DNA of 64,000 bases from Acidobacteria bacterium AB60 (GCA_008682415.1 VANK01000001.1:620001-684000), one strand, 5' to 3'; positions 33,415-44,055 are shown, numbered from the stretch's first letter. Notes: generated by a model from the sequence alone, not told the origin. Numbers and translations are program-made.

Positions 33415-34221
33415 GTGAACCTGCCCCGAACAGCACCCCAACGTGCCCCGCGCCTCCTGCCGGGCCTCGCGCGCAAGGACGGATTCCTCCTTCATCCCTG
33501 GGACGAAGCCCATGGCGTGCGCACCAGCGGTCTGGTCGCAGGCCGCCATCTCCGCGCCGGCCACGCTCACGATCGCCACATCACCGCGTACTACGGCGTT
33601 GCCCCCTCCGTTTTCCGGGGACTCCTCGCCCGCTGGCGCAAGCTCCACCACGCACCGCTCCACAAGACTACCTTCATCGACATCGGCGCAGGCATGGGCC
33701 GCGCTGTCCTGCTTGCATCCGAGCTGGGCTTTCGCCGCGCTCTGGGCGTGGAACTCCATCCCACTCTCATTCGCAGCGCTCGACGCAACGCCGCGATCTG
33801 GCGCAAAGCCGGACGCGCCCGGTGCCCCATCCGTTTCCACGCGGGTGACGCCGTTGCCTTTGGCTTTCCACCCGGCCCTTGCGTCGCCTTTCTGTTCAAC
33901 CCCTTCGGACAGGTCGTGATGCGCCGCTGGCTCCTCGCCGCCGTTCGAGCCTTCGCCAATCGCCCGGGCGAGCTGTCCATCCTTTACGTGAACAATGAGC
34001 AGGAAGACGTCTTCGAAAAGGTCCGTGCCTCCCTCAGTCGCCTCTCCTCTCGCGGCAATCCCGACGATCCTCGCCCCAATCTGGTCCGACTGTTCCACGG
34101 CCCCATCCAGCGATCCTCTCAGGATCGCCTCGCCGACCACCGCATCCTCGCCAACCAGCCCGATGGCGAATACGCCTCTGCCCCCCACGAAGACTGCTCC
34201 ATCTGGGAATGGTTGTCATAA
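33415..34221 (+). CDS. SAM-dependent class I methyltransferase-like protein
   Basis: 268 residues from a GTG at 33415. SAM-binding motif I is TTFIDIGAGMGRAVLLASEL (residues about 85-104), followed by the acidic post-motif LGVELHP. The C-terminal half has the FLFNPFGQVVM strand usual for small soluble methyltransferases. The substrate is unknown. It lies upstream of a glycosyltransferase but 134 bases apart, so coupling is weak. Confidence 0.82.
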   Translation: MNLPRTAPQRAPRLLPGLARKDGFLLHPWDEAHGVRTSGLVAGRHLRAGHAHDRHITAYYGVAPSVFRGLLARWRKLHHAPLHKTTFIDIGAGMGRAVLLASELGFRRALGVELHPTLIRSARRNAAIWRKAGRARCPIRFHAGDAVAFGFPPGPCVAFLFNPFGQVVMRRWLLAAVRAFANRPGELSILYVNNEQEDVFEKVRASLSRLSSRGNPDDPRPNLVRLFHGPIQRSSQDRLADHRILANQPDGEYASAPHEDCSIWEWLS

Positions 34222-34355
34222 GCCGTGCTCCCCCTCGTCGCCATTCATGACAGGGGAAATCTGTCATCCTGTTTACAGCTCGATCTCCGTCCCCCGCGCC
34301 CTCCGCCGGCGCGGCATCCAAAATTTCGTGGGCCTCGCCCCAATCATGAGGTTGT

Positions 34356-35573
34356 GTGCGTTTCCTTCACGTGATTCCATCCGTCGATCGCCGCACCGGC
34401 GGACCGGTTGAGGCGCTGCGGCAGATCGGCACGCTGCACCAGGAGTTAGGCCACACCATCGAAGCCGTCTCTCTCGACCCGCCTGGATCCCCCGCAGTAG
34501 GTGATATGCCGCTCCCCACCCACGCACTGGGCCCCGGCCTCCTCGCCTACGGCTTCAGCCCCAGGCTCACACGCTGGCTCAAAGCCAATGGCCGCCGCTT
34601 CGACGCTGCCATCGTCCACGGCCTCTGGCAGTATCCCACCCACGCCGCGCGCGTGGCCCTCTCCGGACACGTCCCCTACTTCGTCTATACCCACGGCATG
34701 CTCGATCCCTGGTTCAATCAGAGATTTCCCTTCAAGCATTTCAAGAAGAGTCTCTACTGGCGCCTCCACATGCGCCGCGACCTCGACGAAGCCGCCGGTG
34801 TCATCTTCACCTGTGAGAAAGAGATGGAGCGCTCCATCAGCGCTTTCTTCCCCTTCCAGTGGAGGGGCCTCGTCGCGCCCCTCGGCATCGCCGAGCCCCC
34901 CGGCGACCACGCCGCCCAGCTTGCCGAAATCCACACGCGATTTCCTCAACTCCGAGGTCGCCGCTTCCTCCTGTTCTTCGGCAGAGTCCATCCCAAAAAA
35001 GGATGCGAACTGCTCGTTCACGCCTTCGCCCAGGTTGCCCGGGAAGCCCCCAACCTCCAACTCGTCATCGCCGGCCCCAGCGATGCCCCCTACCTCAACC
35101 TCCTTCAGAAAAAACTCACGCAAGCCGGACTCGACAATCGCACCCTCTTCACCGGCATGGTCACCGGTTCACTCAAATGGGGGCTCCTGCGCGGCGCCGA
35201 CGCCTTCGTCCTCCCCTCCCATCAGGAAAACTTCGCCATCGCCACCATCGAGGCCATGGCAGTCGACACGCCGGTGCTCATCAGCGATAAGGTGCAGATC
35301 TGGCCCGACGTCCTCCGCTGCGGAGCAGGCCTCGTCGAACCCGATACCTTCGACGGCACCGAACGCCTGCTGCGAAGGTGGTTGACTCTCCCGGAAGCGG
35401 AGCGCGTGAACAGGAAGCACGCCGCGGGCGCTTGCTACCACGAACGATTTACCGCGCGTCAGGCTGGAATCACCCTGCTCCACGAACTCACCGCCCGGCT
35501 GCGCAGCCTTCGCGGCAATCTTGAGACAAGCGAGAACCAGCCGACTCCACCCCACGCCGGCACGAATCATTGA
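34356..35573 (+). CDS. GT4-family glycosyltransferase
   Basis: 405 residues from a GTG at 34356. The GT-B fold is seen as an N-terminal RTGGPVEALRQIG motif and a C-terminal Rossmann-like domain with LLFFGRVHPKKG and the donor-site E-x7-E pair Glu291/Glu299 (HQENFAIATIEAMA). GT4 enzymes transfer sugars from nucleotide-sugars with retention, usually in polysaccharide or lipid glycan synthesis. No other polysaccharide genes are adjacent. A strong terminator hairpin follows it at 35602. Confidence 0.9.
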   Translation: MRFLHVIPSVDRRTGGPVEALRQIGTLHQELGHTIEAVSLDPPGSPAVGDMPLPTHALGPGLLAYGFSPRLTRWLKANGRRFDAAIVHGLWQYPTHAARVALSGHVPYFVYTHGMLDPWFNQRFPFKHFKKSLYWRLHMRRDLDEAAGVIFTCEKEMERSISAFFPFQWRGLVAPLGIAEPPGDHAAQLAEIHTRFPQLRGRRFLLFFGRVHPKKGCELLVHAFAQVAREAPNLQLVIAGPSDAPYLNLLQKKLTQAGLDNRTLFTGMVTGSLKWGLLRGADAFVLPSHQENFAIATIEAMAVDTPVLISDKVQIWPDVLRCGAGLVEPDTFDGTERLLRRWLTLPEAERVNRKHAAGACYHERFTARQAGITLLHELTARLRSLRGNLETSENQPTPPHAGTNH

Positions 35574-35601
35574 CCCGCCCCGTCCGGTCCAATAACGAAA
35601 A

Positions 35602-35622
35602 GCCGCGCCTTCGAGGCGCGGC
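35602..35622. terminator. Hairpin terminator after the glycosyltransferase
   Basis: GCCGCGCC-ttcg-AGGCGCGGC with flanking A-rich and CTTCATCGTT sequence, between convergent genes; the UUCG-type loop is unusually stable. Confidence 0.75.
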
Positions 35623-35647
35623 CTTCATCGTTCCAGTCACCAATCCG

Positions 35648-36373
35648 TCAACCAGTAGGCAGAGCCCGCCAGCTCAACCCCTCCGGTCGTTCGTGCGACC
35701 CCATCTCGATACACGTGGCCACCAGGTACTCGTGCGAGGTGGAATCCTCGCGCATCTTCACCCCCAGCATGGAGACGCGTCGGACCTCCCCGTCCCCCCG
35801 GCGCAGATGGAAACTCGCCGTCAGCTTGCCCTCCGTCAGGCCACGCTGGATCTCTCGCTGCAGCCCCGCACGATCCTCCGGGTGCACCATCTCCATCCAC
35901 ATCGGCAACGTTCGCATCACCGAAAGATGAGGAAACTCGGGCGAGTACGTCTCTACCGTGCCTCCGTCCGCCGGATCCAGCTTCCACATCCAGCCGCCCG
36001 TCACCGCCACCGGCGACACTGCGCTCCGCGCCCGCTGCAGATACCTCTTCCGGAACAGCACGCAGATCATCAGTGCATTAAACAGGTAAACAAATAGCCC
36101 GGCCCACCCCGCCCTGCCATGAATCGCAAAGCTGTTGGAAGGCTCCTGCAGCAGAAACTGCATGGGAATCGTCAGCGCCAGCGTGAGCAGCCCCGAGCCA
36201 AACCCGCCGAACCACGCCGTCAGCATCACCGCCGAAAGCATAAAACTGGAATGCATGTGCAACCCGCACAGCACAAGAATCCACGACACACCTGACGCCG
36301 CGGCGGCAGCCGCCACCGAGCTCCCGTATCGCAACCACCAGGGATGTGTCTCTGGAATCTGAATATTCGGCAT
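35648..36373 (-). CDS. Membrane protein with DUF4118-like helices and a PAS-like domain
   Basis: 241 residues from the ATG at 36373 (only a weak AGG upstream; an ATG at 36466 would add 31 residues). The N-terminal half has four hydrophobic helices resembling the KdpD-type DUF4118 sensor region (SVAAAAAASGVSWILVL, GFGSGLLTLALTIP). The C-terminal half looks like a PAS fold: GGWMWKLDP, MWMEMVHPEDRAGLQREI and a DGEVRRVSMLG strand. There is no kinase domain, so it is a sensor-only protein or a truncated one. Ligand and partner unknown. Confidence 0.75.
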   Translation of the reverse strand: MPNIQIPETHPWWLRYGSSVAAAAAASGVSWILVLCGLHMHSSFMLSAVMLTAWFGGFGSGLLTLALTIPMQFLLQEPSNSFAIHGRAGWAGLFVYLFNALMICVLFRKRYLQRARSAVSPVAVTGGWMWKLDPADGGTVETYSPEFPHLSVMRTLPMWMEMVHPEDRAGLQREIQRGLTEGKLTASFHLRRGDGEVRRVSMLGVKMREDSTSHEYLVATCIEMGSHERPEGLSWRALPTG

Positions 36374-36593
36374 AAAGCGGACCTGGGAAATTCCGACAGA
36401 TGCAAGATGACAGAGCAAGCAGTCGTGCGTCTTGATATGACTCAAGGATATAACCGGATCACTCAATGACTATTCCGCCGAGGTAACCAGATCCATCGAA
36501 CAATCGTCACCTGCAGCGACCTGGTTCCCACGCGCGCACCTTCGCCTGCGTAGGGCAGAACCGAATTCAAAGGTGAGCAAAACAAGAAAAGCA

Positions 36594-36669
36594 TGGTGGA
36601 CGCGGAAGGAATCGAACCTTCAACCTGTCGGTTAAGAGCCGAATGCTCTGCCAGTTGAGCTACGCGTCC
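36594..36669 (-). tRNA. tRNA-Lys (anticodon CTT)
   Basis: 73 nucleotides plus an encoded CCA. Acceptor stem GGACGCG/CGCGTCC, D arm TAGCTCAACTGGCAGAGCA, anticodon loop CTCTTAA reading CTT, and T arm GAAGG-TTCGATT-CCTTC all fold. Discriminator A. Minus strand, 5' end at 36669. Confidence 0.96.
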
Positions 36670-36871
36670 ATGCGTATTAGGCGGGCTTGCGCGCGCGGCC
36701 AATGCCGCATGCGCACTAGAGAAATATAACACAGCGAAACCACGCAGCCAAACCACCCCCAAGCGCTCACTCCTCGTCTCAAAACATCATGCAGACAAGC
36801 AGAATTGCGCGGAGGTCCCGCATCGCCGTAGTCGCTTCTTCAGAATGTATTCCCGATCTTCGTGCAGTGGC

Positions 36872-38557
36872 TTAGAACGTAAATGCGAGCCCCGCGCTCA
36901 CGCTGCGCTGGTCCTGCGCGAACACCAGCAGCGATCCATCCTTGAGCACGAAAGGCCGATCACCTTGCTCCAAAATGTTCCGCATATCGAACATGGCCTC
37001 CAGGCTCCGCACACCGTTCCGCCGCAAGCACACCGGCTGCCGCAGGTGAATATTCAGGTAAGGCTCCGCCGCGTCCTTCGCAAACGGGGCCACCCGTGTG
37101 ACCGTGTTCTCCGGCTGCCAGCGGTAGCTCGCCCGCCACCGGGTGCCTGTTCCATCCAGAGTCCCTGAAAGCGAGATCGAATACATCTGTGTCCGCCGCG
37201 GATGCGCTGCGGCAATCAACAGGCCCAGAGGCGTCGGGTGTTGTTCCGCCGGCATCACGAGCGCATCCCCGTTCGCATAGCTCAAGCGAACTGAATTGCC
37301 GCTCGCCGTACGCCGCTCCACCGCGGCTACCACTCCCGCCGAGTTGTACTCCGGCCCCGCCGCTCGCAGCAGCCCGCTGGCGTGATCCACCAGCCCTTCG
37401 CCGGCTGTATCCAGTCCGTCCACCCCGCCAGGCACCGTTGCCTCGATCACCGGATTACTCAGTGAATCGCGGTAGACCAACACCGACATCCCCGAGGCGT
37501 CGGTCTGACGCTCCCAGCTGATCTCCTGGTGCAGTCCATGCTCCAGCCGCAGACTGCCGTTCCTCATCGCCAGCGCCGGCATCGCGGCGTCGCCCGCCGT
37601 TTCCCCACCAATTCCCGGAACCGCCGTCGCGACCCGATACCGAACCGTCGAGTCCCCGCCCCGCCATCCCAGCGTCATGAATGGAAGCGCTGCGAACACC
37701 GTGTTCGTTCCGCCCTGGGCGAAACGCGCCAGCACCTGCTCGGCGCCGGTCTCTACCTCGAACTCGTCGCCCAGGTTCATCGTCTGCCACGTCCGCATCG
37801 CGGCCTCGTCCAACCCTTCGGCTCCGCTCGCCTCAACCTCTGGATGGATCGCCACCGCGGCCAGCGACTGCACCGAACCGGCAAACCCAAGATCCTGCCG
37901 GAATCCCAGAGCCGACCGCATCCGGCCATCGGTTCCAGGCGCGAAATCTACGCTCGCCAGCAGCTCGCGGCTGTTGCTCGGCGTCTCCTGCACCTCCACT
38001 GAGATCCGCTGGCCGTCCTCACCGAACGAGCCCTCCTGGCCCACCGCCGTCAGCCGCGCCTTCAGCTTCGGCGCTGCGTTGGGACCCTCCGAGACCACCA
38101 CCAGCGGCCCATCCTCCAGCCACCGCAGCAGGGGGCGGTTCGCCGGCGAGCGCAGCGTCCACGCCCAGTCATCCTTCCGGGCATCCGCACTGCGCGGCTC
38201 CGCGGGAAGCCACTGCATCACCTCGTAGAGGGTGTTCAGCGTCAGGTTCACCACCGTGTTCGCGTGGACCCGAACGTTCTCCCGCAAAGACGGAAGAAAG
38301 CTCGCGCCCATCGCCTTCACGGCGTACTTGCCGGGCGATACCAGCTCGAATGAAAAATGCCCCTTCTGATTGGTATAGGCGCTCGTGATGACGCTCAGGT
38401 CAGGACGCAGGAGCTGCACCATCGTGCCGATCTGGGGGTTGCCCCCCGAATCGCGCACCGTCCCCGTGACCGTGGCCGTCGACGCTCCATGGAGAGGAGC
38501 GGAAACCAGGCCGGTCAGCAAGACAAACAACGCGAGATGGACCCTGCGCAATATCAC
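36872..38557 (-). CDS. Exported surface protein with CarboxypepD_reg-like N-terminal domain
   Basis: 561 residues from a GTG at 38557 (the open frame extends to a TTG at 38629; the GTG gives the better signal peptide, ILRRVHLALFVLLTGLVSAPLHGAS). An immunoglobulin-like carboxypeptidase regulatory domain follows: TVTGTVRDSGGNPQIGTMVQ and SVITSAYTNQKGHFSFELVSPGKY. The rest is rich in beta strands and ends in QRSVSAGLAFTF, a terminal Phe that recalls outer-membrane barrel proteins. It resembles the N-terminal part of acidobacterial TonB-dependent receptor-like proteins, but there is no visible plug domain. Possible outer-membrane protein. Confidence 0.75.
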   Translation of the reverse strand: MILRRVHLALFVLLTGLVSAPLHGASTATVTGTVRDSGGNPQIGTMVQLLRPDLSVITSAYTNQKGHFSFELVSPGKYAVKAMGASFLPSLRENVRVHANTVVNLTLNTLYEVMQWLPAEPRSADARKDDWAWTLRSPANRPLLRWLEDGPLVVVSEGPNAAPKLKARLTAVGQEGSFGEDGQRISVEVQETPSNSRELLASVDFAPGTDGRMRSALGFRQDLGFAGSVQSLAAVAIHPEVEASGAEGLDEAAMRTWQTMNLGDEFEVETGAEQVLARFAQGGTNTVFAALPFMTLGWRGGDSTVRYRVATAVPGIGGETAGDAAMPALAMRNGSLRLEHGLHQEISWERQTDASGMSVLVYRDSLSNPVIEATVPGGVDGLDTAGEGLVDHASGLLRAAGPEYNSAGVVAAVERRTASGNSVRLSYANGDALVMPAEQHPTPLGLLIAAAHPRRTQMYSISLSGTLDGTGTRWRASYRWQPENTVTRVAPFAKDAAEPYLNIHLRQPVCLRRNGVRSLEAMFDMRNILEQGDRPFVLKDGSLLVFAQDQRSVSAGLAFTF

Positions 38558-38662
38558 GGTTAACGGTGATCTGGCGGCGTCGCTGGCGATCGTCAAAACA
38601 TCAATTCCCGCGCGGGTTGCCGATCTCAAGCCGGTTCCCCATCTCGCGCGGCAGATTGCATT

Positions 38663-40372
38663 CTATTCCACGACAAAGGGTGCCGATTGCGCAATCTCTT
38701 GCTTCGAGATTTCATCATTCACTTTGATCGTCACCTTGTACTTGCCCGGCTGCAAACCAGCCATCGGCAGCGTCTTTTCCACGGTCAACTGGTCGCTGTG
38801 CGCGCCTAAATCCTTCGAATCGATCTCCTTCTCGAAGATCACATTGTTCGTTGCGCTGTCGACAATCTGATAGGTAACCTTCGCGAGGTTACTCTTGCTC
38901 GCCTCGTCGATGCCCAGGTTATACACCTGCATCCAGAAGTTCAGCTGCTGATTCCTCTTGAAATTCACCGGCATCCCCGGCGTCGGCATCACCCGCGGGC
39001 AGATCTTGGTGTTCCCGATCACGCAGTTCCCCGCCCCAATCGAGTGCGAATCCACCGTACCCATGTTGTCCGCCAGGATCAGGCTCGAGGTCGCCAGCTT
39101 TTCATCGTGGTAGGTCGGCACCTCCAGCCCGCGGCCATAAAGACCCACGTGGTCCGGATTGTGTACGTCCTTGATCGCAATATCCAGCCGGTACAGCCCC
39201 GGAAGCAGCGGCAAAGCCTTCCAGTAAATGGACTTCTTGTCGAGGCTCTTCTCCAGCAGCTCCGCCGGCTGCTCGACCTCCACCACGTTCTCGTCCGTCT
39301 GCACTGTCTTGTGCGTCAGCGTCGTGACCTTGATCAGGATGTCCACCGTCCCCGTGGCCACGCCGTTCTTGGTCTCGAACGTGATATCCCGGTTCCGGAT
39401 CTGCACCGTGACAGGCACCAGCACCGTGCTCTCCGTCACCTTCACAAAGTCCGTGCGCACATCGAACGGAAACGGAGGCCCATTCAGGATCTTGTGCTCG
39501 CTGATGAACCCCTCCAGATCCTTGAACTTGACCGGAGGCGGCGCAAAAAGCTTCGCGGCCAGCTCGATGCGGTCAAACTCCTTCGAGCCCTGGCTGGCCG
39601 CCAGCGGCCCTGTGCCCAGGTTCTCGGTGCCCCCGCGGAAACGATCGGCCTTCTTCGACTGCCCCATCGCCTCCCACTGCGTCAGGCCCATCCCCGGAAC
39701 ATGCTGCAGCGCGTCCTTCTCGCTCCGGTCAATCGTGAAATGGAAGTCCCCGCACTGGCAGGTATCCACAAACTCGATATCGATGTTGTCGCCCACTCCC
39801 TCCAGGTAGCGGTAGTGCCACACCTCGAACGGAAATGTCGACGTCGAACCGCCGCCCTCTTCCATCGGACGGTTGTAGGCCCCGCCCGACGGATGCGAGT
39901 CGATCGAATCCGGCTTGCCGAATGCAATATAGATATGACCGCGATCCGTCTTCCACCCCGGCTTTCCCGCCGCAAAGTGGTCGTTCGCATACTGAATGCG
40001 CCGGTAGTGCTCGTCGCGAAACTCGTTCTCCGGCGAATCCGGATTGGGATTTCGCCGCAGCCAGAAATTCTCGATGAACGCCTCGCGTTCCTCGTCGTTG
40101 CTCAGATTCTTGAACGCCTTCCGCTCTTCGTCCGAGATGATGTAGGCCACATCCTGCTCAAGCCAGGTCTTGTACGCCCCGTGCAACTCCCGTTTCAGTT
40201 CCTTCTGCGCCTTGAACTGCTCCTCGTCGGATCGCTGGCGTTTCAGCGGATCCACATCCTGCCCCTGAGGCGCTGACGTGGAAGGAGACTGCTGGGCCGG
40301 CAGCCGGAACGGGGAGAGAAACGTCAAGCCGCAAAGCATGGCAGCGGCTGGGAAAAGACGGCGGGTGTACAT
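38663..40372 (-). CDS. GWxTD-domain protein, exported
   Basis: 569 residues. ATG 40372 is preferred over 40375 because GAGG then lies at normal distance. Signal peptide through LPAQQ. The GWxTD domain is near residue 140: NFWLRRNPNPDSPENEFRDEHYRRI then GWKTDRGHIYIAFG and a FPFEVWHY strand. The family is characteristic of Acidobacteriota and related phyla and of unknown function. The C-terminal half has beta-sandwich strands. Divergent from the adaptor gene. Confidence 0.85.
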   Translation of the reverse strand: MYTRRLFPAAAMLCGLTFLSPFRLPAQQSPSTSAPQGQDVDPLKRQRSDEEQFKAQKELKRELHGAYKTWLEQDVAYIISDEERKAFKNLSNDEEREAFIENFWLRRNPNPDSPENEFRDEHYRRIQYANDHFAAGKPGWKTDRGHIYIAFGKPDSIDSHPSGGAYNRPMEEGGGSTSTFPFEVWHYRYLEGVGDNIDIEFVDTCQCGDFHFTIDRSEKDALQHVPGMGLTQWEAMGQSKKADRFRGGTENLGTGPLAASQGSKEFDRIELAAKLFAPPPVKFKDLEGFISEHKILNGPPFPFDVRTDFVKVTESTVLVPVTVQIRNRDITFETKNGVATGTVDILIKVTTLTHKTVQTDENVVEVEQPAELLEKSLDKKSIYWKALPLLPGLYRLDIAIKDVHNPDHVGLYGRGLEVPTYHDEKLATSSLILADNMGTVDSHSIGAGNCVIGNTKICPRVMPTPGMPVNFKRNQQLNFWMQVYNLGIDEASKSNLAKVTYQIVDSATNNVIFEKEIDSKDLGAHSDQLTVEKTLPMAGLQPGKYKVTIKVNDEISKQEIAQSAPFVVE

Positions 40373-40836
40373 CATTGCCTCGGAAACTCCTGGATTGCCC
40401 CATTTTACGAGCCCCGGCACTGCCGGGCAAGACTCCGCCTCTGGAGTTTGCTCCCTGTTGGACTCGTTCCGATCCCGATTGGTCACCGGTCCGTCCCCGG
40501 ATTTCGCCCGGCTCACCTCCATTTGCCCACCCCCGCCCCGCGCCAGATTGTCACCGGGTATTCACAAAACTGGCGTACCTTGATCTGCGTTTGAGTCCTG
40601 CCGCGGCCGCGCTCCGTCCTATGAATTGACGCACTCCCTGTTTTTGTTTTCTTCCGGGTTCTTCCGCTCCCCACAAGCGGGCCCCGGCGCTCCCCCGGAA
40701 TCGTCTCTCCGCGACGAAGTACGCGGCCCTCCGGGGAGGGGTGCTGTCACAATCACGGCCCCCATCCATTTTCGGGAACCGCGATCGAAGTCTTTGCGTA
40801 AACTGGAATGAAGAAACCCTCGGAGCACCACCGACA
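40373..40836. other. Divergent intergenic region, GWxTD / adaptor gene
   Basis: 464 bases with no convincing coding sequence. It must carry two divergent promoters. A stretch of T-rich sequence (CTGTTTTTGTTTTCTTCC near 40638-40655) breaks the high GC. I see no clear -35/-10 pair or operator. Confidence 0.35.
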
Positions 40837-42207
40837 ATGAAGAAAATCCTGATCATAATTGCCGTCCTTGTTGTCGTCGCAGGCCTTGTAACGTTCATGG
40901 TCGTGAAACAGCAGTCCGGCTACACCAAGGTCATGACCGCCAAGATCCAGAAGGCGAATCTCTCCACCGTCGTCAGCGGAACCGGACAGATCAAAGCCAA
41001 GACCTACGTCGTCCTCGGTGCCACCGCCATGGGCCGCATCACCCACCTCTACGTCAGAGAGGGCGACCACGTGAAGGCCGGCCAGCAGGTTGCGGCCATC
41101 GAAAACATCCAGCAGGAAGCCAACGTCGCCGGCCAGGAGGCCGCTATTGCCGCCGGCAATACCGACATCGCCTCCTACGTCGCCGCAGAAAAGACCGCCC
41201 AGGCCAACCTCGACCGCGCGAAAGCCGACCTCGAGCAGAAAAAGCTCGACTGGGATCGCGCCCAGGGCCTCTATAAAGCCGGCATCATGGCCAAGCAGGA
41301 CTACGACGCCAAGAAGGCCGCCTACGACACCGACGTCGCCACCATCTCCCAGAACGAGGCTGCCCTGAATCAGGCCAAGGCACAGACGGAATCCGCCCGC
41401 GGCCACCTCCGTACCGCCGAGGCCACCCTCCGCGCCAACAGGGACATGCTCAACCGCACCATCGCCGTTGCTCCCTTCAACGGCATCGTCACCGACGAGC
41501 CCGTCCGCGAAGGGGAAACCGTCGTCGAAGGCATCCAGAACGCCCAGGGCTCCACCCTCATGACCATCGCCGACATGAGCGTGGTCACAGCCGAAGTCAA
41601 GGTCGACGAGACCGATATCGTCAACGTCCAGATCGGCCAACCCGCCGACGTCACTGTGGACGCTATCCCTGGCAAGATCTTCAAGGGCCACGTCACCCTG
41701 GTCGGCGATCAGGCCCTCCTTCGCTCCAGCGGCCTCGCCACCTCCACCCAGACCTCCGGCACCGAAGAAGCCAAGGACTTTAAAGTCGTCGTTACCCTCG
41801 ATCAGCCCAGCGACGATCTCCGTCCCGGCCTCTCCACCACCGCCAAGATCACCACCGCGCACAAGAACAACATTCTGTCGCTGCCCATCCAGGCCCTCAC
41901 CATGCACGCGCCGGAGACAGCCAACAATGGCAGCGTTCAGGCCGCGTCCAGCGCCCCCGCCAACCCCAATGAGAAGGAGCAGCAGGGCGTCTACGTCGTC
42001 AGCAAGGATGCCCATGGCAAGCTGCGTGTGCACTTCGTGCCTGTCAACACCGGTATCACCGGCGCCACCGATATCGAAGTCCTCTCCGGACTCAAAGAGG
42101 GCGACGAGATCGTCACCGGCCCCTACAAAACGCTGCGCGGACTCAAAGACAATGCCCTCGTCAAGCGGGACACGGAAAAGCCTCCCGTTCCGTCCAATAA
42201 CTCGTAG
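40837..42207 (+). CDS. HlyD/MacA-type periplasmic adaptor of an efflux ABC system
   Basis: 456 residues from the ATG at 40837; upstream in-frame sequence is not coding. N-terminal helix (ILIIIAVLVVVAGLVTFMV) anchors it. It has the biotin-lipoyl-like motif GRITHLYVREGDHVKAGQQVAAIE near residue 65, a long coiled coil (QANLDRAKADLEQKKLDWD...), and the barrel domain with PFNGIVTDEPVREGETVV. Adaptor proteins bridge inner-membrane transporters to outer-membrane channels. It is 153 bases upstream of the ABC ATPase gene, so probably one operon. Substrate unknown. Confidence 0.9.
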   Translation: MKKILIIIAVLVVVAGLVTFMVVKQQSGYTKVMTAKIQKANLSTVVSGTGQIKAKTYVVLGATAMGRITHLYVREGDHVKAGQQVAAIENIQQEANVAGQEAAIAAGNTDIASYVAAEKTAQANLDRAKADLEQKKLDWDRAQGLYKAGIMAKQDYDAKKAAYDTDVATISQNEAALNQAKAQTESARGHLRTAEATLRANRDMLNRTIAVAPFNGIVTDEPVREGETVVEGIQNAQGSTLMTIADMSVVTAEVKVDETDIVNVQIGQPADVTVDAIPGKIFKGHVTLVGDQALLRSSGLATSTQTSGTEEAKDFKVVVTLDQPSDDLRPGLSTTAKITTAHKNNILSLPIQALTMHAPETANNGSVQAASSAPANPNEKEQQGVYVVSKDAHGKLRVHFVPVNTGITGATDIEVLSGLKEGDEIVTGPYKTLRGLKDNALVKRDTEKPPVPSNNS

Positions 42208-42360
42208 CCGCAACCATCCGCCCGGCGAACAGAACCGGCAACAAGCAGCATCCAACCTGAAATCGGGAACCGAAGGCTGAAAACTCCGTACAACCGTGTA
42301 CGGACCTGAAGTGAATCCCGGCGCCCAACCACCGCGGATCACAGAACGCCAGAGGAACAC

Positions 42361-43125
<765 letters not shown>

Positions 43126-43150
43126 CGCCATCCCGGGAATAGGCATCGCA

Positions 43151-43183
43151 CCCTATTCCCTATTCCCTATTCCCTATTCCCTA
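43151..43183. repeat. TTCCCTA heptamer array 1
   Basis: Four and a half tandem copies of a 7-mer (CCCTATT phase) run from 43151 to 43183. The minus strand gives four GGG runs spaced by four bases, a canonical G-quadruplex motif. It lies between the ATPase stop and a minus-strand terminator. Confidence 0.85.
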
Positions 43184-43190
43184 AAAAAAA

Positions 43191-43224
43191 GGGGATGGTT
43201 GGGAGACCAGTGACCGCCATCCCC
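43191..43224 (-). terminator. Rho-independent terminator, minus strand
   Basis: On the minus strand GGGGATGG (complement of 43217-43224) pairs with CCATCCCC (complement of 43191-43198), followed immediately by eight T. It fits the end of transcripts from the DUF4199 gene 43480-44055 and possibly the LuxR gene above it. Confidence 0.8.
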
Positions 43225-43479
43225 TCGTGCGTCATACCAGCTCTGTACGCGCACACAAACCCGGCAAAGGGTCGAACGCCTCGATAATTTGCACGCGCGC
43301 GGCCACACCACTTCCGGCCCATCTCCCAACACATCATTGGAGATAGGAACGGCCGCCCGAGGGCGGCCGCGTGTCTGCTTGTACGAATCCGGTAAACCTT
43401 GTCCATAACCGAACACCGTCTCGGCCTTTGGCCCTTGGTACTTGGCCCTCGGCGTTCGGTACTTGGCCCTTGGCCCTCT

Positions 43480-44055
43480 TCATACCTGCACCCCCTCTTC
43501 CCTTGTCCCTTCGCCCTCCTCGGCCCTCGGCCCTTGGCCCTTGGCGCTGGCCTTCCGCAGCGCCGCCGCCGACAGCAGCGCGATCAGCAGCCCCACCGGA
43601 AACGGCTCGAGAAACGTCTGCGCCATATTCACCAGCGGATTGTTATACGCCGCGGCCGCCCGCTGCAGGGCCGCCGTCTTCTCCTGAATCACCGCCGCGC
43701 TCGCCCCCGACGCCTTCACCTTCGCGATCTGGGCTGCCGTGTACTTCGTCATAAAGTCCGGCATGAACCCGAAGTACATCACCTCCCACGTCGCGACATA
43801 GAACACGCACGTGATCAGCGAAATCAGCAGCCCCACAACAAACGCCCGGCCAAACGTGATCCGCCCCCCGCTTACCTTGTTCCGGTACGACCGGATCCCG
43901 AAGTACACCATCAGAAAAGACGCCACAATCGTCGTATACCCCAGGATCAGCGCCCGCTCCGAACTGATCCTGTGCTCCAGCGGAAGCGTGCTCAGCATCA
44001 GCGCCGACGCAATCAGCCCGCCCACCACCCCGAACGTCAAAACCGTCTTCTTCAT
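43480..44055 (-). CDS. DUF4199-family membrane protein
   Basis: 191 residues from the ATG at 44055. Four hydrophobic helices (5-25, 35-55, 70-90, 150-170) with the DUF4199 features VVGGLIASALML, YTTIVASFLMVYFGIRSYR and GRAFVVGLLISLITCVFY. The last 20 residues are polar and lie in a GGCCCTTGG-type low-complexity repeat, so the C-terminal tail is encoded by repeat DNA. Function unknown. It lies downstream of a membrane-bound LuxR-type gene, a pairing that suggests regulation. Confidence 0.85.
   Translation of the reverse strand: MKKTVLTFGVVGGLIASALMLSTLPLEHRISSERALILGYTTIVASFLMVYFGIRSYRNKVSGGRITFGRAFVVGLLISLITCVFYVATWEVMYFGFMPDFMTKYTAAQIAKVKASGASAAVIQEKTAALQRAAAAYNNPLVNMAQTFLEPFPVGLLIALLSAAALRKASAKGQGPRAEEGEGTREEGVQV

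Noticed and set aside
39044..40276. 410-codon plus-strand frame opposite the GWxTD gene
   Set aside because: Arg/His-rich antisense; the minus-strand gene carries the GWxTD motif.
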